Of a DNA stretch of 64,000 nucleotides, positions 33,183 through 40,573 are shown one piece after another; position 1 is the first letter of the stretch; each line of letters starts with the position of its first letter. The DNA is from Chryseobacterium endalhagicum. GTDB lineage: Bacteria; Bacteroidota; Bacteroidia; Flavobacteriales; Weeksellaceae. A program made the position numbers and the translations under genes. The stretch lies in contig NZ_JAELVM010000001.1 in assembly GCF_016745235.1 (NCBI RefSeq), forward strand, positions 1,005,856-1,069,855, in the 5' to 3' direction. The notes beneath the pieces were generated by a model. The model made no database searches and was not told the origin of the DNA. It saw only the letters and a program-made list of their open reading frames with translations.

Positions 33183-33298
33183 AATAAGAAGTTAGAAATT
33201 AGAGATTAGAAGTTAGTGGCAAAGATTCTTTTAAATTTATCCCTAATCCCTAATCCCTAATCCCTAATCCCTAATTTCTAACCTCTAACTTCTAAATC
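33183..33298. repeat. CCCTAAT tandem repeat plus TTAGAAGTTAGA spacer
   Basis: About five copies of CCCTAAT with a 7-bp period near 33240-33275, bracketed by TAGAAGTTAG-type and CTAACTTCTA-type words that are complementary to each other. It resembles other word-like spacers in the window. Confidence 0.7.
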
Positions 33299-33304
33299 AA
33301 AAAA

Positions 33305-34084
33305 ATGGAGATCTTAAATTCAAAAATATTTGGCGAAAATCTTACATCAACGCCGCTACTTGTATTTCACGGACTGTTTGGAATGCTCGATAACTGGGGA
33401 AGTTTCGGGAAAGACCTTGGAGAATATCTTCCGGTACACCTTATCGACCTCAGAAATCACGGGAGAAGTTTTCACTCTGAAAGCATGTCGCATGATGATC
33501 TGGCAGATGATATTGCCCGTTATATGGATCACTACGGAATTCAGAAAGCCCATGTTTTAGGACATTCTTTGGGAGGAAAAGCGGTGATGCAGTTTGCTCT
33601 GAAGTACCAGGAAAGAGTGGATAAACTGATTGTTGTAGATATTTCACCGAAAGCATATCCTCCGCATCATCAGGGAATCATAAAGGCACTGGAAACGGTT
33701 GATTTTAACACCGTAGGCTCAAGAGGAGAAGTAGAAACGGTTTTGAGCCAGTACATTCCTGAAAAGTCCACGATTCAGTTTCTGGCCAAGAACTTATATT
33801 GGGATGACAACAAAAAGCTGAACTGGAGGTTTAACCTTAAAACATTATCGGAAAAATATAACGAATTTGTTTCGAATGCTGTAAAATTTGGAGTGTTTGA
33901 AGGAGCGGCTTTATTCATCGCCGGCGAAAAGTCAAATTATATCCTTCCACAGGATGAATACGGGATCAGACAGCAGTTTCCGAAAGCTGAAATTGTAACG
34001 GTGAAAAATGCAGGACACTGGGTTCAGGCTGAAAATCCGGTAGATTTCGCGAATGTAGTCAAGAAATTTTTAGATTTAGGTTAA
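33305..34084 (+). CDS. Alpha/beta hydrolase (YbfF-like esterase)
   Basis: A 259-residue alpha/beta-hydrolase. The oxyanion region is 'PLLVFHGLFGMLDNWGSFGKDL', the nucleophile elbow is 'AHVLGHSLGGKAVM' (Ser near 97), and the histidine is in 'NAGHWVQAENP'. It resembles the E. coli esterase YbfF. It acts on small acyl esters in the cytoplasm; the natural substrate is unknown. It is immediately upstream of the graspetide cluster but separated by 116 nt with its own signals, so I do not assign it to that cluster. Confidence 0.87.
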   Translation: MEILNSKIFGENLTSTPLLVFHGLFGMLDNWGSFGKDLGEYLPVHLIDLRNHGRSFHSESMSHDDLADDIARYMDHYGIQKAHVLGHSLGGKAVMQFALKYQERVDKLIVVDISPKAYPPHHQGIIKALETVDFNTVGSRGEVETVLSQYIPEKSTIQFLAKNLYWDDNKKLNWRFNLKTLSEKYNEFVSNAVKFGVFEGAALFIAGEKSNYILPQDEYGIRQQFPKAEIVTVKNAGHWVQAENPVDFANVVKKFLDLG

Positions 34085-34200
34085 TTTATTTCCGTCTTTC
34101 AATTGGTTTAGTTAAAATTTTCTTAAAATAAGATAATATTTCCCCACGCGTTGAAATTTTTTGTACTTTAGTTTTACATAAAAACTAAATATATTAACTT

Positions 34201-34446
34201 ATGGAAAAGAAAAACTCAAAAAAACCATTCTTTGCTTCATTTTTAGAGAAACAGGTTAATGATCCTGAGAAAATTCAGGGAGGAGGGATTACTACACCCA
34301 CTACTGATGTACTTACTGTACCTGCAAGAGATGTGGTGACAACATCGCCTTTTCTGGACAACGCCACAACACCGCTGAGAGATCAGGTAGTGACGATGAA
34401 ATATCCGTCTGACAGTGATGAATCCGGAGACCTGGAAATTTTGTAA
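34201..34446 (+). CDS. Microviridin-type graspetide precursor peptide 1
   Basis: An 81-residue precursor. The leader motif 'PFFASFLE' (residues 9-16) is the ligase recognition helix, equivalent to PFFARFLE of cyanobacterial microviridins. After a Gly-Gly-Gly stretch come three octad-like repeats with Asp, Thr and Pro, then the core 'TMKYPSDSDE' (65-74). By homology Thr65-Asp71 and Ser70-Asp73 would form esters and Lys67-Glu74 an amide, giving a tricyclic protease inhibitor. The tail GDLEIL is longer than in the sister peptides. The three precursor genes are separated by 41 and 49 nt. Confidence 0.93.
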   Translation: MEKKNSKKPFFASFLEKQVNDPEKIQGGGITTPTTDVLTVPARDVVTTSPFLDNATTPLRDQVVTMKYPSDSDESGDLEIL

Positions 34447-34487
34447 TCAAGATTGCAAAGAACAAAAACTAATCAAACTCAATAATT

Positions 34488-34724
34488 ATGAAAGACCAAA
34501 ATTCAAAAAAGAAGCCATTTTTTGCTTCATTCCTGGAAAAGCAAATTCAGGATCCTGAGAAAGTTCAGGGAGGAGGAATCATATCCTCTCCGGACAGCGA
34601 TATTATTACAGCACCTTCTATAGATAATATCACAAGACCCGTTTTCGACAACGTAACGACACCAAGCAAGGATCTTTTGGTTACCATGAAGTATCCTTCC
34701 GACGGTGATGAATCTGTTCTATAG
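34488..34724 (+). CDS. Microviridin-type graspetide precursor peptide 2
   Basis: A 78-residue precursor with 'PFFASFLE' at residues 10-17, three Asp-x-x-Thr-x-Pro repeats at about 38-60, and the core 'TMKYPSDGDE' (66-75), ending SVL. Predicted rings are Thr66-Asp72 and Ser71-Asp74 esters and Lys68-Glu75 amide. The core differs from precursor 1 at the residue after PSD (Gly for Ser) and in the tail. The almost identical leader shows recent duplication. Confidence 0.93.
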   Translation: MKDQNSKKKPFFASFLEKQIQDPEKVQGGGIISSPDSDIITAPSIDNITRPVFDNVTTPSKDLLVTMKYPSDGDESVL

Positions 34725-34773
34725 ATTTCCGTACATGGAAATACCATCATATTCTAAACCAAACTAAATTATT

Positions 34774-35004
34774 ATGAAAGACAAAAATTCAAAAAAGAAG
34801 CCGTTTTTTGCGTCATTCCTGGAAAAGCAGCTTAAAGATCCTGAGACTGTGAAAGGAGGAGACAGTGGAATCATCACCATTCCTGAAAGAGATGTTATTA
34901 CCAAGCCGTCTGTGGATGTGGTAACTTCTCCGAAAGATGATATGATGCATACACTGAAGTATCCATCAGACGGGGACGATGATGCTCCAACTGTACCGTT
35001 TTAA
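34774..35004 (+). CDS. Microviridin-type graspetide precursor peptide 3
   Basis: A 76-residue precursor with 'PFFASFLE' at residues 10-17, repeats 'GIITIPERDVITKPSVDVVTSP', and the core 'TLKYPSDGDD' (60-69), followed by DAPTVPF. The residue that should accept the lysine amide is Asp69, not Glu as in precursors 1 and 2, so the lactam ring would be one carbon smaller or may use Asp70. The tail is the most divergent of the three. It is the last precursor, just ahead of the intercistronic terminator. Confidence 0.92.
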   Translation: MKDKNSKKKPFFASFLEKQLKDPETVKGGDSGIITIPERDVITKPSVDVVTSPKDDMMHTLKYPSDGDDDAPTVPF

Positions 35005-35041
35005 TAAATGAAATATTAAATCGTATTAATACAATCATATC

Positions 35042-35072
35042 AAAGGAAACTTACCATTAAGTTTCCTTTTTT
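35042..35072 (+). terminator. Intercistronic terminator between precursors and ligases
   Basis: AAAGGAAACTT, ACCATT, AAGTTTCCTTT form an 11-bp stem followed by TTTTTT-AA. It ends 16 nt before the first ATP-grasp gene. Partial read-through would give much more precursor mRNA than enzyme mRNA. Confidence 0.85.
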
Positions 35073-35087
35073 AATAAAAACCGGCAC

Positions 35088-36044
35088 ATGATTCTCTGCA
35101 TTACCCACTCAAAGGATTTTTATAATATCGATATCTTTTTTGAATATCTTACCTCCAGAAATATTCCTTATTTCAGATTGAATTCTGACCGGATGAACCA
35201 TCTCCAGAAGATCAGTGTGAATGAAAACTCATTTGAACTGACTGATGAGTCAGGAAATACCATTCGTTCCAAAGATATCAAAGCAGTATGGCACAGAAAA
35301 GCCTGGGGAATAAGCGTTCCCGAAGAACTGGATGAAGATTACAAAAAAGTATTCCTGGGCGGATACGCAAATCTCCGCTATAACCTGATCACTGTTTTAG
35401 AAGACATTCCGTGGATCAATCCTTTTGAAAATGAACGGAAGATCGATGGAAACAAAATGCTTCAGCTGAAAATAGCGGAAAAGAATAATTTAACCATTCC
35501 CAAAACCCTTTTCTCCAACGATGAAGAGAAGATCATTTCCTTTTTTCATGAATACTGCAATGGAAAAGCCGTGGCCAAACTTCACAGCCTTACCGCAAAG
35601 ACCATGAATGGTGAAAACCTGATCTCCACCATGATCATTGAAGAAGATACCCTGGAACATATTTCAGATATTGCCTACTGCCCAATGATCTTCCAGCCCT
35701 ACATCGATAAAGAATATGAATTGAGAATCGTCTGTATAGCCGGAGAATTTTTTACCGGAAAGATCAATAACAGTGAAAATGCAGACTGGAGACTAGCCCA
35801 GGGAGATTACGCCTGGTCAGCCTATGAGCTGCCGGAACATGTAAAAACCGGCCTCGCATCCATGATGGAAGAAATGGGTCTTTACATGGGAGCCATAGAC
35901 ATGATCAAGGGAAAAGATGGAGCCTATTATTTCCTTGAAGTCAATCCACAGGGAGAATGGGGAATGCTGCAGAAAGAGCTTGGTTTTCCCATTGCCGAAA
36001 GAATTGCCGATAACCTTATAAAAAGAATCAATATCCATGAATAA
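35088..36044 (+). CDS. ATP-grasp graspetide ligase, MdnB/MvdC-like (amide-forming)
   Basis: A 318-residue ATP-grasp enzyme. 'AVWHRKAW' (66-73) lies in the N-terminal domain where microviridin ligases have a similar motif, 'KMLQLKIAEKNNLTIPKTL' (123-141) begins the central region, and the metal/nucleotide motif is 'YFLEVNPQGEWGML' (281-294). The 'GEWGMLQ' ending matches the microviridin macrolactam ligase (MdnB/MvdC), which forms the Lys-Glu amide after the esters. It follows the precursors and terminator and overlaps the next ligase by 8 nt. I assign it by family motifs; the reaction here has not been shown. Confidence 0.88.
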   Translation: MILCITHSKDFYNIDIFFEYLTSRNIPYFRLNSDRMNHLQKISVNENSFELTDESGNTIRSKDIKAVWHRKAWGISVPEELDEDYKKVFLGGYANLRYNLITVLEDIPWINPFENERKIDGNKMLQLKIAEKNNLTIPKTLFSNDEEKIISFFHEYCNGKAVAKLHSLTAKTMNGENLISTMIIEEDTLEHISDIAYCPMIFQPYIDKEYELRIVCIAGEFFTGKINNSENADWRLAQGDYAWSAYELPEHVKTGLASMMEEMGLYMGAIDMIKGKDGAYYFLEVNPQGEWGMLQKELGFPIAERIADNLIKRINIHE

Positions 36045-37041
36045 AATACTAATCATTACGCATACCCAAGATAATTTTTCAATTGAAAAAGTAACAGAAT
36101 ATATAGAAAAGAACGGCTGCGAGGTCATCCGTTTCGATGTGGATCTTTATCCGATAGAAAACAAGCTGTCCACAGTTTTCCAGGATGGGGAATGGGTGAC
36201 TACTCTTGAAACCAAAGATGCCAGATTCCGTCTGGATGATATTGCCGCTGTTTGGTACAGAAGAGCCTATAATATCGGAAACGGGGTGAAAGAGGAAATG
36301 GATAAGAAATTCTATGGCGCTGCAATGGGCGAGATCCGTAACACGCTTTTCGGATTTATAGAGTCTGTAGATGCTTATGCATTGGGAAAACCGGGCGTTT
36401 ACAGAAGGCTGGACAGTAAAGAGGAACAGCTTAAAATTGCCGTTAAATTAGGACTGAAAATTCCTGAAACCTGTCTTACAAACAACCCTGAAGAAGCCAG
36501 ACAGTTTATCCTTAAACATCAGAATGTTGTGGCAAAAATGCAGACCGGTTTTGCCATTTATGAAGACGGTGTGGAAAGCGTGGTCTTTACCAATGTGGTT
36601 AACGAAGACAAGCTGGCAGAGCTGGATTCCCTGGTATATTGCCCGATGCAGTTCCAGAAAAAAATCGAGAAGAAAAAAGAACTTCGTGTTACCATTGTGG
36701 GGCAGGATGTGTATGCTTTCGAAATAGATTCTCAGCAGTCCGAAGATGCTAAAGTCGACTGGAGGAAAGACGGGGTAAACCTGCTTACCAAATGGGTCAG
36801 AACAGAGCTCCCTGCAGATGTGGAAGCCAAACTCCTTGAACTTCTGGACGTTTATAATGTAGATTACGGAGCAATAGACATCATTGTTTCCCCGGAAGAC
36901 GAATATTATTTCATCGAAATCAATGCAGCAGGAGAGTTTTTCTGGCTGGATAATTTAACCGAAGAAAACCTTATTTCAAAGAGTATTGCGGATGTTCTCT
37001 GCGACAAAGCTCCGAGAAGAAACAATATGGTTATGGCTTAA
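36037..37041 (+). CDS. ATP-grasp graspetide ligase, MdnC/MvdD-like (ester-forming)
   Basis: A 334-residue ATP-grasp enzyme. 'AVWYRRAY' (71-78), 'CPMQFQKKIEKKKELRVTIVG' (202-222), 'DSQQSEDAKVDWRKDG' (231-246) and 'FIEINAAGEFFWL' (292-304) match the microviridin ester ligase MdnC/MvdD closely. It would bind the PFFASFLE helix and close the Thr-Asp and Ser-Asp esters using ATP. Its start overlaps the upstream ligase gene by 8 nt. The C-terminal 'PRRNNMVMA' extends past the cyanobacterial enzymes. A terminator follows 24 nt later. No acetyltransferase, exporter or protease is beside it. Confidence 0.9.
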   Translation: MNKILIITHTQDNFSIEKVTEYIEKNGCEVIRFDVDLYPIENKLSTVFQDGEWVTTLETKDARFRLDDIAAVWYRRAYNIGNGVKEEMDKKFYGAAMGEIRNTLFGFIESVDAYALGKPGVYRRLDSKEEQLKIAVKLGLKIPETCLTNNPEEARQFILKHQNVVAKMQTGFAIYEDGVESVVFTNVVNEDKLAELDSLVYCPMQFQKKIEKKKELRVTIVGQDVYAFEIDSQQSEDAKVDWRKDGVNLLTKWVRTELPADVEAKLLELLDVYNVDYGAIDIIVSPEDEYYFIEINAAGEFFWLDNLTEENLISKSIADVLCDKAPRRNNMVMA

Positions 37042-37065
37042 AAAATCATAACTAATTCAATACTT

Positions 37066-37098
37066 AAAAGCCCTTTTGTTAATCTGAAGGGCTTTTTT
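37066..37098 (+). terminator. Terminator of the graspetide cluster
   Basis: AAAAGCCCTT, an 11-nt loop, AAGGGCTTTT then further T. Confidence 0.85.
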
Positions 37099-37560
37099 GT
37101 TATAAAATATCCTGCAAAAAACCATTAAGGAGCTTTAAGTTTTTAAGATTATTAAGAATAGCTTCGCTTTAAGACAGACAGCTTAAAAAAAATCACTTGA
37201 TTTTTTCTTAACTAATCTTAGTCTCTTCATTAATCTTAATGTTTCAAAACAACATGCAACTATCAACTCGTGTTTTACTAAAAACTTAAATGTACTTCCT
37301 ATGCGCAAAGCATTTAACTTTAAAAAATACTTAAGTGTTAAAGAGACTTTTGCCCCTTTTGTGGTTAAAATTATTTATCACGTATTCCATTAGCTCAAAG
37401 AAACACTGTCAAAATGATAATATTGGTTAAATTAAGTGGAATTCTGCTTTAAAAATCGCAAATTTGCATAAGCAGTTTTTCATACAATCCTTAGAGAAAA
37501 TGAAGAATTGCCGGATCGGAAATATTATCCTATTTTAGTCAGCAATCAAGTAAATAATTA
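37099..37560. other. Intergenic region with shared non-coding repeat
   Basis: About 460 nt with no supportable gene. TTAAGTGTTAAAGAGACTTT and CCTTTTGTGGTTAAA near 37331-37373 recur as a variant near 40507-40546, on the far side of the epimerase-ligase pair, so the two genes are bracketed by related repeat DNA. No clear promoter or structure was found. Confidence 0.5.
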
Positions 37561-38574
37561 ATGATTTTTGTAACGGGTGCAACCGGAATCCTGGGAAGGG
37601 TGATCGTTTTGGAACTTCTGAAAAAGGGGAAAAACGTGCGTGCTTCCAAAAGACCGGGCAGCAATTTAAACGATGTAAGGCATTCTTACAGTTTCTACAC
37701 CGAAAATCCAGATGATTTTTTTAATAAAATTGAATGGATAGATGTAGATTTTGACGATATTAATGCTCTGCAGGATGCTTTAAAAGGCGTTGATGAGGTA
37801 TATCACTGTGCCGCAAAAGTAAGCTTCCATCCTCATGACGAAAAAGAAATGTACCGGACCAATGTGAAAGGAACGGAAAATTTGCTGTTTGCCTGTGAAG
37901 GTTCAGGAGTGAAAAAATTTCTTCATGTCAGCACCATTGCTGTTCTGGATATTTTTAATGAAAAGGGAGAACTGGATGAAAATTCTGAATTTAATCCCAA
38001 AGATGAGCATTCCGCTTATGCTATTTCCAAGCACCTTGCTGAAATGGAAGTCTGGAGAGCTTCTGCAGAAGGCCTGAACACCATTATCGTGAATCCCGGA
38101 ATGATTATCGGGAGTGGAAACTGGGGCCAGAGCAGCGGGGATATTTTTCCGACATTTGAAAAGAATGGTTTCACGTTTTCAGGCGGAACAAGCTATGTAG
38201 ATGTAAAAGATGCGGCTAAAATCTCTATTGAACTGATGGAGAAAAATGCTTTCGGGGAACGTTTTATACTGATTTCCGAAAATAAGAGATATGCAGAACT
38301 CGGACAGCAGATCAGATCGCAGCTTGGTTTAAAAGAGGCGAAAATTCTAAGCAGATTTCAGCTGAATCTGGGAAGACTGGCCAATATTCTTTTCGGCTGG
38401 CTGATTCCGAAACTGAGAATCATTACAAAATCCAATATAGAATCCATATCAGCACTCAATACCATTTCCAATCAGAAAATTAAACAAGAGATTGATTATC
38501 AGTTTATTCCTGTGAAGGATAGCGTTGATTTTCACCTTAAAAATTATATTAACGACAAAAAGCTGAATTCATGA
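37561..38574 (+). CDS. NAD-dependent epimerase/dehydratase family protein
   Basis: A 337-residue extended SDR enzyme. The nucleotide-binding motif 'VTGATGILGRVIVLELLKKG' is at residues 4-23, 'VYHCAAKVSF' follows, and the active-site 'YAISKHLAEMEV' (Tyr-x-x-x-Lys) is at about 157-168. It resembles 3-beta-hydroxysteroid dehydrogenase/dihydroflavonol-reductase-like members. The stop overlaps the start of the acyl-CoA ligase gene by 4 nt (ATGA), so both act in one pathway, perhaps lipid metabolism. The substrate is unknown. Confidence 0.87.
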   Translation: MIFVTGATGILGRVIVLELLKKGKNVRASKRPGSNLNDVRHSYSFYTENPDDFFNKIEWIDVDFDDINALQDALKGVDEVYHCAAKVSFHPHDEKEMYRTNVKGTENLLFACEGSGVKKFLHVSTIAVLDIFNEKGELDENSEFNPKDEHSAYAISKHLAEMEVWRASAEGLNTIIVNPGMIIGSGNWGQSSGDIFPTFEKNGFTFSGGTSYVDVKDAAKISIELMEKNAFGERFILISENKRYAELGQQIRSQLGLKEAKILSRFQLNLGRLANILFGWLIPKLRIITKSNIESISALNTISNQKIKQEIDYQFIPVKDSVDFHLKNYINDKKLNS

Positions 38575-40340
38575 ATCTTGCAGCAGCAATTATCCTTAAA
38601 AATGTAGAAAAACATCCGGTAAAATCGGCGATAGGCTTCAAAAAGAAAGAGGAAGCCTGGAAAGAACTGAGCTGGAAAAAACTGAGCGAGATCGTTTTTA
38701 AAACAGCTAATGCGCTGAAAGAAAAAGGAATTCAGGAATATGATAAAGTAGCCATTTATTCAGATAATTCGTCCGAATGGATGATTTTTGACCTCGCCTC
38801 TATGGCGATTGGCGCGGTCACGGTTCCCATTTATTCTACCAATAATGCGGAACAGGCAGAATATATCTTTAATGATTCGTCTGCAAAAGCGGTTCTCGTG
38901 GGAAGTCAGGAACAGTATGATGCCTGTCTTGAAATTCTGCAAAAAGAGGGAAGTACGCTGGAAACTATTATTGTTTCTAAAAAATCGGTTTGGATCAAGA
39001 AGGAATTCAACAGTTTTTATCTTGAAGATTTCATTGCAAAATCCTCGCCTAAACTGGAGATCTGTCCCAAAGAATATAATGATACAGCGACTCTTATTTA
39101 TACGTCCGGAACTACCGGAACCCCGAAAGGTGTGATGCTTACCCATGGAAATTTCATCAAAGCATTCGATTCCCATTTTGAGTTTTTTAAATTTAAAAAC
39201 TTTGAAGAAGAACTTTCGCTGGCATTCCTGCCTCTCACCCACGTTTTTGAAAGAAGCTGGAGTCTGCTTTGTCTGTATGGCGGAGCAAGAGTATATTTCC
39301 TGGAAGACCCGAAAAACATAGCGAAAGCACTCGAAGAGGTGAAACCGACCATGATGTGCGCCGTTCCGAGATTTTTCCAGAAAGTTTATGCAGGCGTTTT
39401 GGAAAAAGCCGAAGAAGGTTCATCCATAAAGAAAAAGATCTTCGATTGGGCGCTGGCAACAGGCTGGCAGACAGCAGAACTGAGACGAAATGAAAAACCG
39501 GTTCCTTTTGGATTAAAACTGAAGGAATCCGTTGCAGATATGCTGGTTTTCAGCAAAATTAAAGAAAAAATGGGTGGCAGACTATGGTTTTTACCTTGTG
39601 GAGGTGCCTCCCTGTCCCCGGAAGTCACAAAATTCTTTGATTCGGTGGGTATTCATGTAACGGTAGGCTACGGACTGACGGAAACAACGGCTACATTGAC
39701 CCTTTTCCCTTTGACCCATTTCGAGCATGGAACCAGCGGAAAACCGCTGCCGGGTGTAGAGATCCGCATCGGTGAGAGCGATGAGATCCAGGCCCGAGGA
39801 AACGGGATCATGAAAGGTTACTACAATAAACAGGAAGAGACACAGAAAGTTTTTACAGAAGACGGATGGTTCAAAACCGGAGATGCCGGAAAATTTGATG
39901 ACAAGGGAAACCTGATCATCACAGACAGGATCAAAGATCTGATGAAAACATCCAACGGAAAGTACGTGGCACCGCAGCAGATTGAAAATCTTCTGACCAA
40001 TAATAATTTTATCCAGCAGATCATGCTGGTGGCGGAAGGAAGACAGTTTGTTTCTGCCCTTATCGTTCCCAATTTTGAGTTTCTGCAGGATTTTATCAAA
40101 AAAAATAATATTCCTTTTACCAATTGGGAAACCGCAGTGAAAGAAGAGAAGATCATTGCTTTATATAAAGACAAAATTAAAGAATTACAGGTTCATCTGG
40201 CAGATTTTGAAAAGGTGAAGAAGTTCACTTTGATGCCGGCTGAATTTGACATCAATACCGGAGAAATTACGCCTACATTGAAGGTTAAGAGAAATGTGGT
40301 GCTTAAAAAATATGCGGATATTATAGAGAAAATGTATTAG
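38571..40340 (+). CDS. AMP-dependent long-chain acyl-CoA ligase
   Basis: A 589-residue adenylate-forming enzyme of the long-chain acyl-CoA synthetase group. The P-loop is 'LIYTSGTTGTPKGVMLTHGN' at about 176-195. Further motifs are 'GYGLTETTATLTLFP', 'GWFKTGDAGKFDDKGNLIITDRIKDLMKTSNGKYVAPQQIE' and the C-terminal lysine region. It activates fatty acids as acyl-AMP and then acyl-CoA. It is coupled to the upstream dehydrogenase by a 4-nt overlap. Fatty-acid chain length preference is not shown. Confidence 0.93.
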   Translation: MNLAAAIILKNVEKHPVKSAIGFKKKEEAWKELSWKKLSEIVFKTANALKEKGIQEYDKVAIYSDNSSEWMIFDLASMAIGAVTVPIYSTNNAEQAEYIFNDSSAKAVLVGSQEQYDACLEILQKEGSTLETIIVSKKSVWIKKEFNSFYLEDFIAKSSPKLEICPKEYNDTATLIYTSGTTGTPKGVMLTHGNFIKAFDSHFEFFKFKNFEEELSLAFLPLTHVFERSWSLLCLYGGARVYFLEDPKNIAKALEEVKPTMMCAVPRFFQKVYAGVLEKAEEGSSIKKKIFDWALATGWQTAELRRNEKPVPFGLKLKESVADMLVFSKIKEKMGGRLWFLPCGGASLSPEVTKFFDSVGIHVTVGYGLTETTATLTLFPLTHFEHGTSGKPLPGVEIRIGESDEIQARGNGIMKGYYNKQEETQKVFTEDGWFKTGDAGKFDDKGNLIITDRIKDLMKTSNGKYVAPQQIENLLTNNNFIQQIMLVAEGRQFVSALIVPNFEFLQDFIKKNNIPFTNWETAVKEEKIIALYKDKIKELQVHLADFEKVKKFTLMPAEFDINTGEITPTLKVKRNVVLKKYADIIEKMY

Positions 40341-40573
40341 AAATAGAGCTTGATCGACCACAAAAGACACAAAAGCTTTTATTGAAAAACTTAAGTTAAA
40401 AAAATTAATGTTTTGAAAATAAAAAGCTCACATAAGATGAAAATCAAAGATTTTCGGAAACTCAAGTGGTTTTGAATATGCAGCTTTATTTAAACTTAAA
40501 AATAACTAAAGTGTTAAGATTCTTTTGTGCCTTTTGTGGTTAAAAAAAGAATTTTATTATTTTAAATCAGATT

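Noticed and set aside
33183-33298. CCCTAAT tandem repeats considered as telomere-like or an origin element
   Set aside because: Only about five imperfect units, next to other word-like spacers; no dnaA boxes or linear-end features.
34085-34200. A consensus promoter directly ahead of the graspetide precursors
   Set aside because: Near-matches TACTTTAG (34164-34171) and TAGTTTTA (34169-34176) exist with a TTG at 34151, but spacing is 10-15 nt, too short for the consensus, so I do not list it as a feature.
35005-35087. A separate promoter for the two ATP-grasp ligase genes
   Set aside because: No TAnnTTTG box with a spaced TTG is seen in the 83-nt gap; the terminator read-through model fits better.
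38760-39242. A 160-codon open frame antisense to the acyl-CoA ligase
   Set aside because: It is a shadow of a gene with clear adenylation motifs; no signals of its own.
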